Positions 1-10,555 of a stretch of 64,000 nucleotides of DNA are shown here, piece by piece; the stretch's first letter is position 1, and the number at the start of each line of letters is the position of its first letter. The notes under the pieces are model-generated. The model was not told where the DNA came from. It ran no database searches and saw only the letters and a list, made by a program, of their open reading frames with translations. Source of the DNA: Thalassomonas sp. RHCl1 (GTDB taxonomy: Bacteria > Pseudomonadota > Gammaproteobacteria > Enterobacterales > Alteromonadaceae); assembly GCF_947387555.1 (NCBI RefSeq), contig NZ_CANDNZ010000002.1, forward strand, positions 620,001 through 684,000, read 5' to 3'. The translations under genes and the position numbers were made by a program.

Positions 1-1
1 T

Positions 2-1348
2 TTTGAGCTGGATTTGGCTCCCGGGGTAAAAGTCAGCAAAATTTCTAACCTGTCCAAAGATTTGGCGCGGGCACTCTCGGCTATCAGTGTGCGTGTGGTG
101 GAAGTGATCCCAGGTAAGTCGGTGATCGGTTTGGAATTACCGAACAAGTTCAGGGAAATTGTCCGATTAAGCGAAGTGATTTCCTGCGATGCCTTTGCCA
201 ACTCAACTTCGCCGTTGACTATGGTGCTGGGTAAAGATATTGCCGGTGACCCTATCGTCGTTGATTTAGGTAAAATGCCGCACTTATTGGTCGCCGGTAC
301 CACGGGTTCTGGTAAGTCGGTGGGGGTCAATACCATGATCGTCAGCCTGCTTTATAAGTCGACCCCGGAAGATGTCCGCTTGATTATGATCGACCCGAAG
401 ATGCTGGAATTGTCGGTTTACGAAGGTATTCCCCATTTGCTGGCGGAAGTTGTTACCGATATGAAAGAAGCAGCCAATGCGCTGCGCTGGTGTGTCGGGG
501 AAATGGAGCGTCGTTATAAGCTGATGTCGGCGGTCGGGGTACGTAACCTTAAAGGTTATAACCAGAAGGTATTAAAGGCTATTGAAGACGGCTCGCCCCT
601 GGTTGACCCGTTATGGAAGCCGGGTGACAGCATGGAAACCATGCCACCACAACTGGAAAAACTGCCCAGCATTGTGGTCATTGTCGATGAATTTGCCGAT
701 ATGATGATGATAGTGGGTAAAAAAGTTGAAGAACTTATTGCCCGTATCGCACAAAAAGCACGGGCAGCGGGTATTCACTTGGTACTGGCAACCCAGCGTC
801 CTTCGGTGGATGTTATTACCGGTTTGATTAAAGCCAATATTCCTACCCGTATGGCGTTCCAGGTATCTTCACGTATTGACTCAAGAACGATTTTAGATCA
901 GCAGGGCGCCGAACAATTGCTGGGACAGGGGGATATGCTTTATCTGCCGCCGGGCTCAGGCGTACCTACCCGGGTCCACGGTGCTTTTGTTGACGATCAT
1001 GAAGTCCATGCCGTGGTGAAAGACTGGCAGTCGCGTGGTGAGCCAAATTATCTTGATGAAATCCTTTCCGGCGATAGTGAGCAGGAAGTCTTGCTACCGG
1101 GCGAGCAAAGTGAAGGTGAAGAGTCAGAATTAGATGCCCTGTACGATGAAGCCCTGGCTTTTGTTACCGAGACCCGCAGGGTGTCAATCTCCAGTGTCCA
1201 GCGTAAATTCCGTATCGGTTATAACCGGGCGGCGCGCATTGTTGAAGAAATGGAAATGCAGGGGGTCGTCTCTACACCCGGCCATAATGGTGCCAGGGAA
1301 GTACTGGCGCCACCACCAGTAAAAAATACGGTTGATGAAATTGAATAA
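2..1348 (+). CDS. ftsK: DNA translocase FtsK, C-terminal part (5' end outside window)
   Basis: The frame is open from the first bases of the window, so this is the 3' part of a longer gene. It encodes the motor and gamma parts of FtsK, the septal hexameric ATPase that pumps the chromosome terminus through the closing septum and activates XerCD at dif. Visible: Walker A GTTGSGKS near residue 100, Walker [11 protein letters not shown] near residue 225, the [12 protein letters not shown] segment, and a C-terminal winged-helix gamma domain (about the last 75 residues, with [20 protein letters not shown]) that reads KOPS sites. The N-terminal membrane domain lies upstream of the window. The 3' end overlaps lolA by 14 bases, the same order as in E. 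coli (ftsK–lolA–rarA–serS). The assignment is firm. Confidence 0.97.
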   Translation, partial: FELDLAPGVKVSKISNLSKDLARALSAISVRVVEVIPGKSVIGLELPNKFREIVRLSEVISCDAFANSTSPLTMVLGKDIAGDPIVVDLGKMPHLLVAGTTGSGKSVGVNTMIVSLLYKSTPEDVRLIMIDPKMLELSVYEGIPHLLAEVVTDMKEAANALRWCVGEMERRYKLMSAVGVRNLKGYNQKVLKAIEDGSPLVDPLWKPGDSMETMPPQLEKLPSIVVIVDEFADMMMIVGKKVEELIARIAQKARAAGIHLVLATQRPSVDVITGLIKANIPTRMAFQVSSRIDSRTILDQQGAEQLLGQGDMLYLPPGSGVPTRVHGAFVDDHEVHAVVKDWQSRGEPNYLDEILSGDSEQEVLLPGEQSEGEESELDALYDEALAFVTETRRVSISSVQRKFRIGYNRAARIVEEMEMQGVVSTPGHNGAREVLAPPPVKNTVDEIE

Positions 1349-2066
1349 AAAAATCTTAGTAAAAAACATAACGTTGGCATTAGCTCTGTTGCTGCCAACA
1401 ACGTCAGGACTGGCCCATGTCAACGGTCATGATGATCTTGGTAATAAGCCAGTTTCTACAGCCTATAAAACAAACGCTAAAGCCATGGAAGTTACCAAGG
1501 CAAATGATAGTGATGAGCAGGCGAAAAAAGCGCTGTTAGCTAAGCTCAATAATATCAAACATTTTAGTGCAAAATTTTCCCAGCAAGTGGTTGATGCCGA
1601 TGGCAACCCACTGCAAAATGGCGCCGGTACTTTAGTGGTCAGCAAGCCCAATTTAGTTCATTGGCAAACCACTGAGCCGGATGAATCGCTGATTGTTTCT
1701 GACGGTGAAACCCTGTGGTTTTATGATCCCTTTGTCGAGCAAGCCACCGCCTATGCTTTGGAAAGTGCCATCGCCAATACTCCGATTTTACTGTTAACCA
1801 GCCAGGATGAATCTATGTGGCAAAATTACCGTATCAGTAAAATTAACGAGGTCACCTTTATTGTCCATGCCCTGGACAGCAACAGTCAGGTAAAAACACT
1901 GGAGCTGAGTTTTGAGCAGGACAAACTTGCCGGTTTTGTTATCTTAGATGCCAGCGGCCAGCTCAGCCGTTTTGCCTTGTCGGGCAGTGATTTTAGCTCA
2001 GAGCCGAAAAAAGAACTGTTTGAATTTACTTTACCCCCGGGTGCCTATTTAGATGACCAACGCTAA
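1335..2066 (+). CDS. lolA: Outer-membrane lipoprotein carrier protein LolA
   Basis: Periplasmic chaperone that takes lipoproteins from LolCDE and hands them to LolB at the outer membrane. The ATG at 1335 is preferred over a TTG at 1332 and gives MKLNKK followed by a hydrophobic signal peptide ending near TSGLAHV. The mature part shows LolA features: [14 protein letters not shown], then [20 protein letters not shown], then [16 protein letters not shown], and a C-terminal [16 protein letters not shown] strand. At about 243 residues it is longer than E. coli LolA (about 203), mainly through a roughly 35-residue low-complexity stretch after the signal peptide. It overlaps ftsK upstream and rarA downstream by 14 bases each, so translation is probably coupled. 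Confidence 0.95.
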   Translation: MKLNKKILVKNITLALALLLPTTSGLAHVNGHDDLGNKPVSTAYKTNAKAMEVTKANDSDEQAKKALLAKLNNIKHFSAKFSQQVVDADGNPLQNGAGTLVVSKPNLVHWQTTEPDESLIVSDGETLWFYDPFVEQATAYALESAIANTPILLLTSQDESMWQNYRISKINEVTFIVHALDSNSQVKTLELSFEQDKLAGFVILDASGQLSRFALSGSDFSSEPKKELFEFTLPPGAYLDDQR

Positions 2067-3420
2067 CGGTACTTTAGATCTGGGATTTGAAGAAAATGAC
2101 GAGTTCAAACCTTTAGCCGCCAGATTACGTCCGCAAACCCTGGAGCATTATGTTGGCCAACAACATATTTTGGCGCCGGGTATGCCGCTGCGCCTGGCGA
2201 TAGAGCAGGGTAACTGTCATTCTTTGATTTTCTGGGGACCACCGGGTACGGGCAAAACTACCCTGGCGGAGATCATTGCCGGGCATGCCAATGCTGATAT
2301 CGAACGGGTATCAGCTGTTACATCAGGTATTAAGGAAATTCGCCAGGCGATAGATAACGCCAAGCAAAGAGCCATACATCAGCAGCGGCGCACGGTATTG
2401 TTTGTTGATGAAGTGCACAGGTTCAATAAAAGCCAGCAGGATGCGTTTTTACCCCATATCGAAGACGGCACTATCATTTTTATCGGCGCCACCACGGAAA
2501 ACCCGGCTTTTGAATTAAACCAGGCGGTGTTATCTAGGGCGCGGGTCTATACCTTAACCCGGCTTGCCAGTGAAGAGCTAGAGTTGGTGCTCAACCGGGC
2601 CTTATCCCTGGAGCAGGAGAAGGTGCAAATCAGCTTGGATGATGATGCCAGGCAAAGCCTGTTAAAGCGCAGCGACGGTGATGCCAGGCGGCTTTTAAAC
2701 CTGTTGGAAAACTGTATTGAAATTGCCGTACCGGCACCTGGCTCTGACAATGAAAAAAATGTCAAGGTGATCACCGCCGAGCTCATTGCCCAGGTGGCAG
2801 GCAGTAAAATCGCCTTATACGATAAAGGCGGCGATGCTTTTTATGACATGATCAGCGCCTTTCACAAATCGGTACGCGGCTCAGATCCCGATGCGGCCCT
2901 GTATTGGTACGCCCGTATTATTACCGGCGGCGGCGATGCTCTGTATGTTGCCCGGCGGTTATTGGCGATCGCCAGTGAAGATATCGGTAATGCCGACCCA
3001 AGAGCCATACAGCTGGCCCTTAATGCCTGGGATACCTACCATAGGGTAGGACCGGCAGAAGGGGAGCGCGCGATCGCCCAGGCCTGTGTTTATTTGGCCC
3101 TGGCACCAAAAAGCAATGCTGTCTATATGGCCTTTAACCAGGCCAAGGCACTGGCAAAGCAAACGGCAGACTTGGATGTGCCGGCCCATTTGAAAAATGC
3201 TACCAGCAGTATCACCAAAGAGTTGGGGCACGGCGCAGAATACCGTTATGCCCATGATGAGGCGCAGGCCTTTGCTGCCGGTGAAAATTATTTTCCAGAA
3301 GTGATCGCCGATACCCGTTTATATCAGCCGAGTGATCGCGGGCTGGAAATTAAATTGAAAGAAAAACGTCAATACCTGGATTCCCTCAACAGGCAAAGCC
3401 ATGACCAACGCTATAAATAG
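2053..3420 (+). CDS. rarA: Replication-associated recombination protein RarA (MgsA), AAA+ ATPase
   Basis: 455-residue clamp-loader-like AAA+ ATPase that acts at stalled replication forks. Visible: Walker [13 protein letters not shown] (about residue 60), Walker [21 protein letters not shown] (about 115), sensor [13 protein letters not shown], and a C-terminal tetramerisation region with the conserved [11 protein letters not shown] stretch (about residue 310). Length matches the family. The ATG lies inside the end of lolA and its own 3' end overlaps crcB by 20 bases, so lolA, rarA and crcB form a tight translationally coupled unit. Confidence 0.96.
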   Translation: MTNANGTLDLGFEENDEFKPLAARLRPQTLEHYVGQQHILAPGMPLRLAIEQGNCHSLIFWGPPGTGKTTLAEIIAGHANADIERVSAVTSGIKEIRQAIDNAKQRAIHQQRRTVLFVDEVHRFNKSQQDAFLPHIEDGTIIFIGATTENPAFELNQAVLSRARVYTLTRLASEELELVLNRALSLEQEKVQISLDDDARQSLLKRSDGDARRLLNLLENCIEIAVPAPGSDNEKNVKVITAELIAQVAGSKIALYDKGGDAFYDMISAFHKSVRGSDPDAALYWYARIITGGGDALYVARRLLAIASEDIGNADPRAIQLALNAWDTYHRVGPAEGERAIAQACVYLALAPKSNAVYMAFNQAKALAKQTADLDVPAHLKNATSSITKELGHGAEYRYAHDEAQAFAAGENYFPEVIADTRLYQPSDRGLEIKLKEKRQYLDSLNRQSHDQRYK

Positions 3421-3796
3421 TACCACTTTATACCTTTTTGTTGCCCTCGGTGGTGCCTGCGGGGCCTGTTTGCGTTTTTTTATTTCACAATTAGTGTTAA
3501 ATTGGCTCGGAAAAGGATTCCCTTTTGCCACTTTGATGGTTAATATTTCCGGCTCCTTTATTATGGGATTTTTATACGGGCTAATTGAACAAGGTATTTT
3601 AGAAGTTTCTGTTTACAGAACCCTGATAGGCATAGGGTTTTTAGGGGCGTTCACCACCTTTTCAACATTTTCTCTCGACTCTCTGCTGCTGATACAGCAG
3701 GGGGAATTATTAAAAGCCATGGTAAACATTTTGCTCAATGTCGGGCTATGCATTTTAGCGGCCGCCTTGGGAATGTTTATCGTTACTAACAATTAA
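3401..3796 (+). CDS. crcB: Fluoride ion channel CrcB (Fluc)
   Basis: 131-residue four-helix membrane protein of the CrcB/Fluc family, which exports cytoplasmic fluoride as an antiparallel dimer. Visible: [13 protein letters not shown] in the first helix, the [10 protein letters not shown] motif with the conserved Asn in helix 2, and [13 protein letters not shown] in helix 3, the phenylalanine-rich fluoride path with its Na+ site. It starts inside the rarA 3' end and is followed 13 bases later by serS. There is no room for a crcB-type fluoride riboswitch directly upstream, because the leader would lie inside rarA coding sequence. Confidence 0.95.
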   Translation: MTNAINSTTLYLFVALGGACGACLRFFISQLVLNWLGKGFPFATLMVNISGSFIMGFLYGLIEQGILEVSVYRTLIGIGFLGAFTTFSTFSLDSLLLIQQGELLKAMVNILLNVGLCILAAALGMFIVTNN

Positions 3797-3803
3797 AACG
3801 TGA

Positions 3804-5090
<1,287 letters not shown>

Positions 5091-5135
5091 CCTTGCCAGT
5101 TTGTTACCTGCGTTTACGGCAATCGCAATAAAATC

Positions 5136-5174
5136 AATCCGTTGCAATTTATAAAATTGCAACGGATTTTTTTT
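5136..5174 (+). terminator. Intrinsic terminator after serS
   Basis: Perfect 15-bp stem (AATCCGTTGCAATTT / AAATTGCAACGGATT) with a 3-base loop followed by a run of eight or more T. It lies 45 bases after the serS stop codon and closes the ftsK–serS gene run. Confidence 0.9.
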
Positions 5175-5253
5175 GAATATTTTTTCTCTCAAACGGGTCA
5201 TATAGCCATAACAACAGCTTAGGCTTAATTTGTATTTTTCAGGGGAATATAAC

Positions 5254-5739
5254 GTGCTGCGTAGTCTCGCCATTCAATTTGTTGTCTTTTTTGCTATTTT
5301 CCAGGGGGCTTCCATGCTCAGGGAAACCAGTATGCTGCCAAGGTCTACCGAGTTGTCGGAGCAGGCGCCGGTATTACCGACTTTGATGGATGAAACCATT
5401 AGCTTGAAATCGCAAGGCAAAAAAACCGTACTCTATTTTTTTGCCCCCTGGTGTACCATTTGTCACGCAAGTATCAGTAATTTGCAAAACATCTATCAGG
5501 ATAATGACGATCTGGATGTGATTGCGGTCGCCCTGGATTACGCCAATGCCCAGGAAATAGCTGAATTTAGCGCCCAGCATCGGCTGGATTTTCCCATTGC
5601 CCTGGGTAATGAGCAGGTTAAAGCTCAGTTTAAAGTGCAGGGTTATCCCAGTTATTATGTAATTGATGAGCAAAATATGATCACCGCCAAATCCATGGGG
5701 TATTCATCCGAGCTGGGGCTGTATTTAAGGGCGCTTTAG
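5254..5739 (+). CDS. Membrane-anchored thioredoxin-like protein (TlpA/ResA type)
   Basis: Predicted periplasmic thiol–disulfide protein tethered by an N-terminal hydrophobic segment (about residues 4–20). The GTG at 5254 is chosen because AGGGGAA sits 8 bases upstream; a TTG at 5230 has no ribosome-binding site. The active site is FAPWCTICHAS, a CxxC with Thr-Ile between the cysteines, near residue 73. A later cis-Pro loop reads VQGYPSYYVID. At 161 residues it fits a single thioredoxin fold plus anchor. It stands alone between serS and a carboxypeptidase gene, so the partner is unknown; cytochrome c maturation and general disulfide exchange are both possible. Confidence 0.8.
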   Translation: MLRSLAIQFVVFFAIFQGASMLRETSMLPRSTELSEQAPVLPTLMDETISLKSQGKKTVLYFFAPWCTICHASISNLQNIYQDNDDLDVIAVALDYANAQEIAEFSAQHRLDFPIALGNEQVKAQFKVQGYPSYYVIDEQNMITAKSMGYSSELGLYLRAL

Positions 5740-5842
5740 TTATGGATTTAGCTGTTTGCATTGACTCTTTGATCCAGGTCTTCTGATCTGCATCCTGTTT
5801 GTGTACACTATCACTTTCTTTTCGGATAAAAGTATAAAAACT

Positions 5843-6970
5843 ATGCAAATAACCGCCAATTTTGACAGTGGTAATATCAAAGTCATCGACGCAACTTCCC
5901 CAGGTAATGTTCAGCTGGAGATCAACAAAGACAACCAGTCGGAATTTTATCAGTGGTTTCATTTTAAACTTCATAACAATGATCATGTTGAGCATGTTAT
6001 TCATTTAATCAATGCCGGCAAGTCAGCCTATGTCGAAGGCTGGGACGATTACCAGGCTGTAGCCTCCTATGATCGCGAGCATTGGTTCAGGGTACCGACC
6101 GAATTTGACGGTGAAAAACTGACCATTACCTTCACTCCTGAATTTGATTCTGTGTATTTTGCTTATTTCGCCCCTTATAGCTATGAGCGTCACCAGGATC
6201 TGATCCAAAGCGCACAAATGGATATCGATTGTCAGATGTTGTTATTGGGTCAGACCATCGATGGTCGCGATATGACCATGCTGAAAATCGGTGAAGAAGG
6301 CAAAGGCAAAAAGAAAATCTGGCTAACCGCCAGACAACATCCGGGCGAAACCATGGCTGAATGGTTTATGGAAGGTTTCCTGGATCGCCTGCTTGACGAA
6401 GACGACGGCGTTGCCCGTGCTTTACTCGACAAAGCCGTATTTTATGTCGTGCCTAATATGAACCCGGACGGCAGCTACCGCGGCCACCTGCGCACCAATG
6501 CCGTGGGCGCCAACCTTAACCGCGAATGGTTAGAACCGACCATGGAACGCAGCCCGGAAGTTTACCTGGTTCGCGAGCAGATGCTGGAAATTGGCGTAGA
6601 TATGTTCCTGGACATTCACGGTGATGAAGCTCTGCCATATAACTTTGTTGCCGGTTGTGAAGGTAACCCCTCGTATGATGAACGTAATAAAGCTCTGGAA
6701 GAGCAGTTCAAGAAAATGCTTATCGCCATCACCCCTGAATTCCAGGATGAAGTGGGCTATGACAAAGACGAGCCGGGTAAAGCTAATATGACGGTAGCTA
6801 CCAACTGGGTAGGGGAGCAGTTCGACTGTTTAGCCTTTACTATTGAGATGCCGTTTAAGGATAATGCCTTATTGCCGGATCACATTGTCGGGTGGTCTGA
6901 TGAGCGCAGTAGCTTGCTTGGTCGTGACGTACTTACCACTATCTATCATGTAGTTGATGATCTTCGCTAA
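5843..6970 (+). CDS. M14-family zinc carboxypeptidase (cytosolic type)
   Basis: 375-residue protein of the M14 metallocarboxypeptidase family, the cytosolic carboxypeptidase-like branch common in marine gammaproteobacteria. It has an N-terminal beta-sandwich domain (residues 1–115, with FHFKLHN) and a catalytic domain with zinc ligands in RQHPGETMAEW (HxxE, about residue 165) and LDIHGDEALPYNF (the third His), and the catalytic Glu probably in FTIEMPF. There is no signal peptide. The ATG at 5843 (MQITANFDSG) is preferred over an upstream GTG at 5801 because the family starts this way. The substrate cannot be told from sequence. Confidence 0.88.
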   Translation: MQITANFDSGNIKVIDATSPGNVQLEINKDNQSEFYQWFHFKLHNNDHVEHVIHLINAGKSAYVEGWDDYQAVASYDREHWFRVPTEFDGEKLTITFTPEFDSVYFAYFAPYSYERHQDLIQSAQMDIDCQMLLLGQTIDGRDMTMLKIGEEGKGKKKIWLTARQHPGETMAEWFMEGFLDRLLDEDDGVARALLDKAVFYVVPNMNPDGSYRGHLRTNAVGANLNREWLEPTMERSPEVYLVREQMLEIGVDMFLDIHGDEALPYNFVAGCEGNPSYDERNKALEEQFKKMLIAITPEFQDEVGYDKDEPGKANMTVATNWVGEQFDCLAFTIEMPFKDNALLPDHIVGWSDERSSLLGRDVLTTIYHVVDDLR

Positions 6971-6994
6971 TTGCCATGTAATTAAGTCTTATAG

Positions 6995-7023
6995 AAAGCC
7001 AGCTTGAACACTGGCTTTTTTTT
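6995..7023 (+). terminator. Intrinsic terminator after the carboxypeptidase gene
   Basis: 8-bp stem AAAGCCAG / CTGGCTTT with an 8-base loop and a T8 run, 24 bases after the stop codon. Confidence 0.85.
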
Positions 7024-7200
7024 AACCAGTTTTCTTTCAATGCCTTACGACAGGTTATTGACAGCGTTTAATAGATAGCTGAGTTTTAAATAATTAATCT
7101 CAATAGCATCAGCTATTTGTGGGTGTAATGTTAACAATTTTGTGTGCTTGGTATTCTTTGTGCTTATTTATCAACAGGATAAATTTAGGAAGTACCTCAG

Positions 7201-7788
7201 ATGAAAGCACAAATTAGAAACATTATAAAAACAGGCTTGTTACTTACGGCCTTTACAGTCGTAAGTCAGGCGAATGCCGGTTTATTTCTTCGAGATGGCG
7301 GTATGGTGTATGACGATGTTTTGGATATAACCTGGCTGCAGGATGCCAATTATGCAAAAACATCTGGTTATGATGATAATGGCTTAATGAGCTGGGAGCA
7401 GGCTAATACCTGGGTCGATAATTTGGTTTATGGTGGTTATGATGACTGGCGGCTATTTAATGTTTCATTTGATTTTAGTCACTGTATAAACAATAGCCTT
7501 GCCTGGAGTAATGACAGCACTTGTCAAGATGCGGAATCTGTTCACCTTTTTTATGAAGATTTTGGCTTAACTCCAGGGCAAACATATGGACAGACTACAG
7601 GAGAAGGGCGGGATAACTATAATTTGTTTACAAATATAGGAAACAGTTATTACTGGTCCGGAACTCAAAATTTAGATACCGGTGCGATAAGTGTTTTTGC
7701 TCCTTTTATTGGTTTTGATGCAATAAATTATCCAGCCGGACAATCATATGCTTGGGCTGTTTTGTTGGCTTTTATTCCTTTTACCTAG
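7201..7788 (+). CDS. Secreted DUF1566 (Lcl C-terminal type) domain protein
   Basis: 195 residues with a clear signal peptide (hydrophobic GLLLTAFTVVSQANA then mature GLFLRDGG). The mature part follows the DUF1566/Lcl_C pattern: DITWLQDANYAKTSGYD, SWEQANTWVDNL, YDDWRLFN, and a final YYWSGTQN…YAWAV block. Such proteins in this group usually continue after AWAV with a short linker and a PEP-CTERM sorting tail. Here the frame ends after LLAFIPFT, and I see no PEP-CTERM motif in the other frames immediately downstream. It is a single-gene unit with AGGAAG 10 bases before the ATG. Function unknown, likely extracellular. Confidence 0.75.
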   Translation: MKAQIRNIIKTGLLLTAFTVVSQANAGLFLRDGGMVYDDVLDITWLQDANYAKTSGYDDNGLMSWEQANTWVDNLVYGGYDDWRLFNVSFDFSHCINNSLAWSNDSTCQDAESVHLFYEDFGLTPGQTYGQTTGEGRDNYNLFTNIGNSYYWSGTQNLDTGAISVFAPFIGFDAINYPAGQSYAWAVLLAFIPFT

Positions 7789-8257
7789 CAAATATATAAA
7801 TTGCAGATAACCTTTAATAGATTTTACGGGAAAAATATAAACAAGATGAAAAAACGGGGCCGACAACTTCTCTGCATCTAACCTTTTCAACTAGAAAACA
7901 GAGCAGCCCAAAGTGTTGGAATCTACCTGGTCATAATATCGAAGTGTCCTGCAAATACTAATAAATTCCTGTGATTATCACTATCAACCAGTTCTATGGA
8001 TAATCTTTTGTCACATTATCATTGACCCCTAGAAGTGCTGCGAGTATGGCTTAGTATTTAGTGTTGTCATTATTGTTTGCGCTTTAACCGCTTAAAGCAG
8101 GGGTATAGAGCTAGAGGCAACAAATCCCGGCCAGAGCTCAGATAAAAATGCCCTGCGGCGGTTTTCTTGAGAAAATTTATGATAAGCTAATGCCAACCTA
8201 TAAAAACGATATTCACAATAACAAAAAATTTAATCACAAATATGTTGGGAGTTACAT
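7789..8257. other. Intergenic region before the AGCS symporter gene
   Basis: 470 bases with no convincing ORF, strong hairpin or repeat. It must hold the symporter promoter. AT-rich blocks occur near 7790–7850 and 8195–8250, but I cannot define −35/−10 boxes with confidence. Confidence 0.5.
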
Positions 8258-9796
8258 GTGCAAGAGTTAGTTAACACAATAAATGGGGTGATCTGGAGTA
8301 ATGCGCTCATTTATTTATGTTTAGGGGCAGGGTTGTTCTTCTCTGTTTTAACCCGTTTTGTCCAAATTCGCCATTTTAAAGAAATGGTCCGTTTACTGCT
8401 GTCAGGCAAAAGCTCTGAGCAGGGCATATCCTCTTTCCAGGCCTTATCGGTATCTTTGTCCGGTCGTGTCGGTACCGGTAATATCGCCGGTGTTGCCGCA
8501 GCCATTGGTTTTGGTGGCCCGGGGGCGGTATTTTGGATGTGGATTGTTGCCTTCTTCGGTGCGGCAACTGCCTACATTGAATCCACCAACGCGCAAATCT
8601 TCAAAGAAGAAACCGATGGTCAGTACCGTGGCGGCCCGGCTTACTATATTGAGAAAGCCATGGGGCAGAAATGGTATGCCTGGATCTTTGCCCTTGCCAC
8701 TATTGTTGCCTGCGGCATGCTTTTGCCTATGGTACAGTCTAACGGCATCGGCTCAGCCATTGAAAGCGCCTTTGGCGGCGGTGGCACTATCAGTACTTTC
8801 CTCGGCGATATCAGCTACGCCAAAGTGATCACTGCTACTGCTATCGTGATGCTGCTGGGATTCATTATTTTTGGCGGCGTTAAGCGTATCGCCCATTTTA
8901 CTCAGGTAGTTGTTCCGTTTATGGCGCTGGCCTATATCATCATCGCCATGGTGATCATCTTCTTACATATCGACCAGTTGCCGGGTATTGTGATGCTTAT
9001 CGTCGGTGATGCCTTTACGCCAATGGCGGGTGTCGGCGCCGCTATCGGTTGGGGGGTAAAACGCGGCGTTTACTCCAATGAGGCCGGACAGGGTACAGGT
9101 CCTCATGCCGCAGCCGCTGCTGAAGTCGACCATCCTGCGCAGCAGGGCTTGGTACAGGCCTTTTCCGTGTATATCGATACCTTGTTTGTCTGTTCAGCGA
9201 CTGCTTTTATGATTTTAATCACAGGGGCTTACAATGTTCACGGTGTTGGTGATGCCTTTATCGTACAAAACCTGGCGGCCGATGTTGCGGCTAACAGCCC
9301 GGTTTATACCCAGATGGCGGTTGACAGCATTTTTAGCGGCATTGGTAAACCTTTCATTGCTGTTGCCTTGTTCTTCTTTGCCTTCACCACAATTTTGGCC
9401 TACTACTTTATTGCGGAAAATAATGTTTATTATATCCGCCGCACCCTGAAGGTACCTGCGCTGAACTTTTTGCTGAAAGTGATCATCATGACCGCGACCT
9501 TTTACGGCACGGTAAAAGCGGCCGATATTGCCTGGGGCATGGGGGATATCGGGGTTGGTATGATGGCCTGGTTGAATATTATCGGCATCATCATCATCTT
9601 CTTTATGTCGAAACCGGCGATTAAAGCGTTAAAAGATTATGAGCAGCAAAGAAAGGCTGGAGTCGATAAAATCACCTTTGATCCGGAAAAGCTTGGTATC
9701 AAAAATGCCGACCTGTGGATGAAAAAGAAAAATTCAGCACCGGTGAGTGACAGTGCATCAACCGTCAGCAGTGATCTGGTTGAAGAAAAAGCATAA
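8258..9796 (+). CDS. Sodium:alanine/glycine symporter, AGCS family
   Basis: 512-residue polytopic inner-membrane protein of the alanine/glycine:cation symporter family (DagA/AlsT-like) that imports small neutral amino acids with Na+. Visible: FQALSVSLSGRVGTGNIAGV (about residue 60–80), GGPGAVFWMW, GGPAYYIEKAMG, and the signature GVKRGVYSNEAGQGTGPHAAA (about residue 268). About ten or more hydrophobic segments are present, followed by a ~65-residue charged cytoplasmic tail. The start is GTG at 8258 with GGGAG upstream; the overlapping ATG at 8256 stops after four codons. Substrate preference is not readable from sequence. Confidence 0.93.
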   Translation: MQELVNTINGVIWSNALIYLCLGAGLFFSVLTRFVQIRHFKEMVRLLLSGKSSEQGISSFQALSVSLSGRVGTGNIAGVAAAIGFGGPGAVFWMWIVAFFGAATAYIESTNAQIFKEETDGQYRGGPAYYIEKAMGQKWYAWIFALATIVACGMLLPMVQSNGIGSAIESAFGGGGTISTFLGDISYAKVITATAIVMLLGFIIFGGVKRIAHFTQVVVPFMALAYIIIAMVIIFLHIDQLPGIVMLIVGDAFTPMAGVGAAIGWGVKRGVYSNEAGQGTGPHAAAAAEVDHPAQQGLVQAFSVYIDTLFVCSATAFMILITGAYNVHGVGDAFIVQNLAADVAANSPVYTQMAVDSIFSGIGKPFIAVALFFFAFTTILAYYFIAENNVYYIRRTLKVPALNFLLKVIIMTATFYGTVKAADIAWGMGDIGVGMMAWLNIIGIIIIFFMSKPAIKALKDYEQQRKAGVDKITFDPEKLGIKNADLWMKKKNSAPVSDSASTVSSDLVEEKA

Positions 9797-9865
9797 CAGA
9801 GCGATTAATAGCAAAAAATGCTTTAGCGCACAATTTAATTGATATTTTTCAAAATAAATTGACAT

Positions 9866-9891
9866 AAAACGCCCGCAAGGGCGTTTTTTTT
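9866..9891 (+). terminator. Intrinsic terminator after the AGCS symporter gene
   Basis: 9-bp stem AAAACGCCC / GGGCGTTTT with a GCAA tetraloop and a T run. Confidence 0.9.
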
Positions 9892-9928
9892 AGGTAAAAT
9901 ATTAACTCATTTTTTATGTGAGATAGTT

Positions 9929-10252
9929 ATGGCCGTTATTAATTGTCCGAGTTGTAATAAGAAAATATCAGATAAAGCAAAGACCTGTTCGTATTGCGAT
10001 ATTGATCTGAGTAACCAGGAGCAGCTTAATTCCATCAAGCGTATTAACCGTATTAAAAAGTCGCAAACATTGATGAATTATTCATTTATTGCCATGCTAC
10101 TTTTCTGTGGCGGTTTCCTGTTTATGTTCTGGCAGGATGTCCGCCCGGGCAGCTGGCAACATACGGCGGCCATGAGCAGTACGGCTGTTGGTTTTATTCT
10201 TTATATTTTCATCCGCATACGATTAATTATTTTAAAACGAAATACTAAGTAA
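9929..10252 (+). CDS. Small zinc-ribbon membrane protein
   Basis: 107 residues. The N-terminal zinc ribbon has two CxxC knuckles (CPSCNKKISDKAKTCSYC, residues 6–23). A basic linker follows, then two hydrophobic helices (about 48–65 and 75–98) separated by a short loop, and a lysine/arginine-rich end. No known named family is recognised. The stop is only 3 bases before the yeaC-like gene, so it heads a three-gene operon with the YeaC and DUF349 genes. Confidence 0.75.
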   Translation: MAVINCPSCNKKISDKAKTCSYCDIDLSNQEQLNSIKRINRIKKSQTLMNYSFIAMLLFCGGFLFMFWQDVRPGSWQHTAAMSSTAVGFILYIFIRIRLIILKRNTK

Positions 10253-10255
10253 CCT

Positions 10256-10555
10256 ATGGAATTATTACAGTTAGTTGACAATCTTAGTCATGAAATGTAC
10301 CTCAGGCTTAAATGCGCGGCAGAAACGGGCAAGTGGCCTGAAGGCACACCGGTAGACAGTGCCCAGCAGGAATCGGCTTTACAAATTTCTATGGCGTATC
10401 AGTCCCGTCGCTTAAATGCTACAGAATTTATGAGTGTCGGCAACGATGGCCAGATAGTGACGAAAACAAAGCGTGAATTAAAAAAAGAGTTCAATCAATC
10501 CGAGTCTGAGAGCAGCTCAGACGATAACACGATAGCCAGGTTTTCCGATTTATGA
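10256..10555 (+). CDS. yeaC: DUF1315 (YeaC-like) protein
   Basis: 99 residues similar in layout to E. coli YeaC: an N-terminal helix, then MYLRLKCAAETGKWPEGTPV, then a central ESALQISMAYQSRRLN helix and the GQIVTKTKRELKKEF motif. The biochemical role of the family is unknown. The acidic serine-rich tail is longer than in E. coli. It overlaps the next gene by an ATGA stop/start, indicating translational coupling. Confidence 0.8.
   Translation: MELLQLVDNLSHEMYLRLKCAAETGKWPEGTPVDSAQQESALQISMAYQSRRLNATEFMSVGNDGQIVTKTKRELKKEFNQSESESSSDDNTIARFSDL

Noticed and set aside
3300-3410. Possible fluoride riboswitch before crcB.
   Set aside because: The region is rarA coding sequence overlapping the crcB start, and no crcB-motif pseudoknot pattern is visible.
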